Assembly: GCA_964390545.1 (NCBI GenBank)
Contig: CAYMJV010000048.1
Span: 1-22,995, forward strand
Length of the DNA stretch: 22,995 nucleotides
Reading direction: 5' to 3'
From: CAYMJV01 sp964390545
Lineage (GTDB): Bacteria; Desulfobacterota; BSN033; UBA1163
Part shown: in pieces, positions 20,178-22,995 of the stretch
Position numbering within the stretch: the first letter of the stretch is position 1
How the letters are laid out: each line of letters opens with the position of its first letter
Program-made: the position numbers and the translations under genes
The notes under the pieces: model-generated
Database searches by the model: none
Told to the model about the DNA's origin: nothing
The model's input: only the letters and a program-made list of their open reading frames with translations

Positions 20178-21602
20178 ATGACGGCTTTGTCTAAGGAATA
20201 TCGGATTGAAAAAGATTCCATGGGTCCCGTTAAGGTTCCTAAAGAGGCTTATTATGGGGCTCAGACCCAGAGGGCCGTTGAAAATTTCCCCATCAGTGGC
20301 TGGCGATTCCAGAGGGAAATGATTCATGCCCTTGGACTTATCAAATTGGCCTCTGCGAAGACGAACTTCAATCTGGGGCTTATGGAAAGAAGGATGGCAA
20401 GAGCCATTGAGAAAGCTTCAGAGGAAGTCATGCAGGGAAGATGGGACGACCAGTTCGTTGTCGACATCTATCAAACGGGCTCCGGAACCTCCACCAACAT
20501 GAATGCCAATGAAGTCATCGCCAATCGGGCCAACGAAATCTTAGGGGGTCAAAAGGGGATTTACAAACCGGTTCATCCGAATGACCATGTCAATCTCGGA
20601 CAATCGAGCAATGATGTCTTTCCCTCTGTCATCCATATCGCTGCTATAAATCTTCTCCAAAAGCAAATGATACCTGGACTAAAAAACCTTTACCATGCAT
20701 TAAGAACAAAGGGAAAAGAGTTCCGCCCGATCCTTAAAATTGGACGAACTCATCTCCAAGATGCGACCCCCATCCGATTGGCCCAAGAATTTGGAGGATA
20801 TGCCCGCCAGGTCCAATTAGGCATCCGCAGAATTCAAAAAGCGATGGAATCCCTTTACGAACTTCCTTTGGGAGGAACAGCAGTTGGAACAGGAATCAAC
20901 ACGCATCCCTTTTTTGCAAAAAAAGCCATCTCCATGCTCAATGAAAGGACAGGGGAGCGATTCCATGAGGCCGTTGACCATTTTGAAGCTCAAGGAGCCA
21001 AGGATGCCCTGGTGGAGATGAGCGGAGCCCTGAAAACGGTTGCTGTCAGTTTGATTAAAATTGCAAACGATATCCGATGGATGGGCTCCGGTCCCCGTTG
21101 TGGCATTGGTGAAATACGGCTCCCAGAAACCCAACCTGGCTCTTCCATCATGCCTGGCAAGGTCAATCCTGTCATTCCAGAATCCCTGGTCCAGGTCTGC
21201 GCCCAGGCAATTGGCAACGACTCAGCCATCACTCTGGGAGGCCTCGGTGGCCATTTCGAACTCAATATGATGATGCCGTTGATCGCGCATAATCTCCTCC
21301 AATCCATTCGCCTCCTTTCTAACGCCACCCATAGTTTCTCTCTGAGATGCATCAAAGGACTGGAGGCGGACCGGGAACGATGTGAGGAGATGATCGAAAA
21401 GAGCCTGGCCCTCGCTACGGCTCTCACGCCGAAGATTGGGTATGACAATGCGGCCAGAGTGGCCAAAAAGGCTTATGAAAATCGGAAGACAATCCGCCAG
21501 GTGGCGCTGGAAGAAAAACTCTTTTCAAAAGAGGAATTAGAGCATCTTCTCGATCCCCGATCCATGACTGCCCCGATGAAGACGGCCAAGAAGAGAAAAT
21601 GA
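20178..21602 (+). CDS. fumC: Fumarate hydratase, class II
   Basis: This 474-residue enzyme has the fumarase/aspartase superfamily signature G-S-S-I-M-P-G-K-V-N-P at 321-331, with the catalytic serine in that loop. It also has T-H-L-Q-D-A with the active-site His H192, and H-P-N-D-H-V-N-L-G-Q-S-S-N-D at 133-146. These details, and T-G-S-G-T-S-T-N-M-N, fit iron-independent FumC rather than aspartate ammonia-lyase. It hydrates fumarate to malate. A GGAGG site lies 7 nt before the ATG, and a promoter is at 20123-20151. It is divergent from acn, which opens the citrate synthase/succinate dehydrogenase run. Confidence 0.94.
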   Translation: MTALSKEYRIEKDSMGPVKVPKEAYYGAQTQRAVENFPISGWRFQREMIHALGLIKLASAKTNFNLGLMERRMARAIEKASEEVMQGRWDDQFVVDIYQTGSGTSTNMNANEVIANRANEILGGQKGIYKPVHPNDHVNLGQSSNDVFPSVIHIAAINLLQKQMIPGLKNLYHALRTKGKEFRPILKIGRTHLQDATPIRLAQEFGGYARQVQLGIRRIQKAMESLYELPLGGTAVGTGINTHPFFAKKAISMLNERTGERFHEAVDHFEAQGAKDALVEMSGALKTVAVSLIKIANDIRWMGSGPRCGIGEIRLPETQPGSSIMPGKVNPVIPESLVQVCAQAIGNDSAITLGGLGGHFELNMMMPLIAHNLLQSIRLLSNATHSFSLRCIKGLEADRERCEEMIEKSLALATALTPKIGYDNAARVAKKAYENRKTIRQVALEEKLFSKEELEHLLDPRSMTAPMKTAKKRK

Positions 21603-21914
21603 AGCTGAGGAGTGATTCATAAACGGACTGTTCAAAACCAACGTTTTCGTGTCACCCTGAGCAGAGCGAAGGGTCTCAAGTCCTGGAAAAAGCTAGATTC
21701 TTCGCGGAGTTTATCCTGAGCCATGAAATCAGACTCTTCGCTTCGCTCAGAGTGACAGTGAGCGAAGGGCTCAGAATGACCATTTACTTCTTTTTTGGCT
21801 TTTTCAACAGACTGTAGAATCTTGACAAGATGATTGGAAATGACCATCTTTAAATCGGGAAGCAGCAATAGGCCTTGACATATTTGGAAATAAAAGAAAG
21901 GGGCGTGATCAATA
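21603..21914. other. Intergenic region after fumC, mostly repeat
   Basis: This 312-nt stretch has no gene. It contains the CACCCTGAGC-type repeat block at 21651-21780, bounded by short matches (GGACTGTTCAAAA near 21625 and TTTTTCAACAGACTG near 21800). No clear fumC terminator is visible outside the repeat, and no strong promoter for the downstream gene. Confidence 0.5.
21651..21780. repeat. Intergenic repeat of the GTCACCCTGAGC/GCTCAGAGTGAC type
   Basis: A 20-nt segment at 21651-21670 is matched in inverse orientation with three mismatches at 21737-21756. A third partial copy (21757-21780) follows directly. This is a common dispersed intergenic repeat in many bacteria, and a related piece lies at about 3239-3250. 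Confidence 0.7.
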
Positions 21915-22733
21915 ATGTATTTTATTACGATATCCGAAATGTCTGGTACCCATGGTGAAAAGATTGCAAGGCAGGTAGCCAAGAAATTGGGCTACACCTT
22001 CTATGGCGAGGAGGAATTGTTCAAGGTCGCAGATGAAATGGGGTTTCTCGACGATGTCAAAAAATTGAATGAAAAGGGCCCTACTTTACTTGAAAGATTC
22101 TTTAGCGAAAGGCCAAAAATCTATCTCAACCGGTTGCAGTCCGTCATCTTTGAGGTGGCGAAAAAGGGCGATGCCGTATTTTTCGGAAGAGGAAGCCAGC
22201 TTTTGCTCCATTCCTTCGATTGCGCCTTTCATGTCCTGCTGACGGGCTCCATGGACAAGAGGGTCCAGAGGGTGATGGAAGAAAAGCATGTGAGCCAGGA
22301 AATGGCTGAGCAGATGATCCACCGATCCGACCACGACAAAAGAGGATTCGTTAGATTCGCCTTTGATGAAGACTGGCTCAATCCACAACTCTATGACTTG
22401 CTTCTAAATGTGGATAAGTTAAGCTTCGATTCGGCCGTAAAAATCGTCGTTGATGCAGCCAAATCGGATGAGATCAAAGCATGCGGGAGAGACTCCGTAA
22501 GACTACTTGGAAAACTTTCCCTTCAACGAAAAGTCGAGTCCGCTCTCCTAGAAGCTGGTGTCGTGAACCCCCATCTTTTTGTGAGCGTAGAGAACTCCAA
22601 TACGGTTCGTCTTTATGGGATGGTAAATTCGTCGGAGGAAAAGGAAGCGGTCGAAAGAGTGGTCAAGGGAATCAAAGACACCAAGAAGATTGAGAATGAT
22701 CTGGTGGTCTTCAAGGGCTCAATGGGTGCCTGA
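21915..22733 (+). CDS. Cytidylate kinase-like protein with C-terminal BON domain
   Basis: This is a 272-residue protein. Residues 1-175 resemble the cytidylate kinase-like family: an N-terminal I-S-x-x-x-G-x-x-G-x-x-I-A-R beginning, F-F-G-R-G-S at the core strand, and R-V-x-R-V-M in the helical lid. The P-loop is degenerate: E-M-S-G-T-H-G-E-K replaces the usual Gly-rich G-S-G-G form. Residues 193-268 look like a BON domain (K-V-E-S-A-L, V-R-L-Y-G-M-V, V-V-K-G-I-K-D-T-K-K-I-E-N-D-L-V-V), a lipid- or ligand-binding fold. The combination suggests a sensor or regulatory protein rather than a housekeeping CMP kinase; that is inference. The ribosome-binding site AAAGGGG is about 11 nt from the ATG. 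It is separated from fumC by a repeat block. Confidence 0.72.
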   Translation: MYFITISEMSGTHGEKIARQVAKKLGYTFYGEEELFKVADEMGFLDDVKKLNEKGPTLLERFFSERPKIYLNRLQSVIFEVAKKGDAVFFGRGSQLLLHSFDCAFHVLLTGSMDKRVQRVMEEKHVSQEMAEQMIHRSDHDKRGFVRFAFDEDWLNPQLYDLLLNVDKLSFDSAVKIVVDAAKSDEIKACGRDSVRLLGKLSLQRKVESALLEAGVVNPHLFVSVENSNTVRLYGMVNSSEEKEAVERVVKGIKDTKKIENDLVVFKGSMGA

Positions 22734-22821
22734 AAAGAAATGACCGGAAGGCAGATCGATGAGGGCAGTTTCGATTTATCGCCCTTGTTTCAGGGTTTCC
22801 TAAGTTCTCGATTCTGTTAGA

Positions 22822-22867
22822 TGCTGAATCAATACTGAAACGAGTTCAGCACAAGGTTCAGCATGAC
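22822..22867. repeat. TTCAGCA repeat with inverted copy
   Basis: TGCTGAA (22822-22828) is inverted as TTCAGCA at 22845-22851, and a direct second TTCAGCA follows at 22857-22863. It looks like a remnant of the dispersed GTCATGCTGAAC intergenic repeat. The rest of the gap (22734-22911) holds no visible gene. Confidence 0.5.
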
Positions 22868-22911
22868 ATTTCTCCTGGTTTTCGACTTTTTGCGAATTCA
22901 CCAATATTCCA

Positions 22912-22995
22912 TTATTCCAATTGCGGTTTCGTTTTCTCTTTATTCCATCGATAGGCAAAGAGAGCGATTCCTCCAATGATCATAAAAAAAGTGAG
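22912..22995 (-). CDS. C-terminal end of an unidentified membrane protein (partial)
   Basis: A frame open to the window edge encodes 27 residues ending in TAA. A hydrophobic run (F-F-M-I-I-G-G-I-A-L-F-A-Y) is followed by a basic/charged tail (R-W-N-K-E-K-T-K-P-Q-L-E), as at the end of a transmembrane helix with a cytoplasmic tail. The stop codon lies at the edge of an ATTCCA repeat cluster. The protein cannot be identified from this piece. Confidence 0.5.
   Translation of the reverse strand, partial: LTFFMIIGGIALFAYRWNKEKTKPQLE

Noticed and set aside
20990..21466. 158-aa antisense frame in fumC
   Set aside because: Shadow of fumarase; no start signals and composition atypical of a real protein.

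Overview
The window looks like a chromosomal segment of a Gram-negative bacterium, most likely an uncultured deltaproteobacterium (Desulfobacterota) or a close relative. This is inferred from three things: a Gram-positive-type heteromeric pyruvate dehydrogenase beside TCA and fatty-acid genes, intergenic spaces filled with GC-rich palindromic repeats, and an apparent selenocysteine-encoding gene. No rRNA or other taxonomic marker is present, so the assignment is tentative. Coding density is high, and nearly all genes lie on the minus strand in short runs with 4-nt ATGA overlaps.

Layout from low to high coordinate: the start of a pyruvate dehydrogenase E2 gene (truncated by the window edge), pdhB (E1 beta) and pdhA (E1 alpha). 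Upstream of pdhA lies a small thioredoxin-fold gene whose active-site codon is an in-frame TGA, read here as selenocysteine (U-P-H-C). Next come a UbiA/MenA-like prenyltransferase overlapping a DoxX membrane protein, then leuD and leuC (aconitase-superfamily dehydratase). A single-cluster ferredoxin is divergent on the plus strand. It is followed by an acyl-CoA dehydrogenase coupled to a 3-hydroxyacyl-CoA dehydrogenase, a 580-nt repeat- and terminator-rich spacer, an atypical Nramp-related transporter, and a GH57 glycosidase coupled to sdhB. After that come sdhA, citrate synthase and a monomeric aconitase. On the plus strand are class II fumarase and a cytidylate-kinase-like protein with a BON domain. 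The window ends in the tail of another minus-strand membrane protein.

Together the genes form a central-carbon block: pyruvate to acetyl-CoA (PDH), then citrate synthase, aconitase, succinate dehydrogenase/fumarate reductase catalytic subunits and fumarase, plus two beta-oxidation enzymes. The acn and fumC genes diverge from back-to-back sigma70-like promoters. No membrane anchor for the SdhAB pair is seen.

The most notable item is the selenocysteine thioredoxin at 2811-3083. A reader treating TGA only as stop would call a 69-aa fragment and miss the start, the redox motif and the ribosome-binding site. A hairpin fitting the bacterial SECIS geometry lies just downstream of the TGA. The second theme is a set of palindromic intergenic repeats, several of which supply or abut the stop codons of neighbouring genes; one group keeps an ATGTA-like loop while its stems differ.
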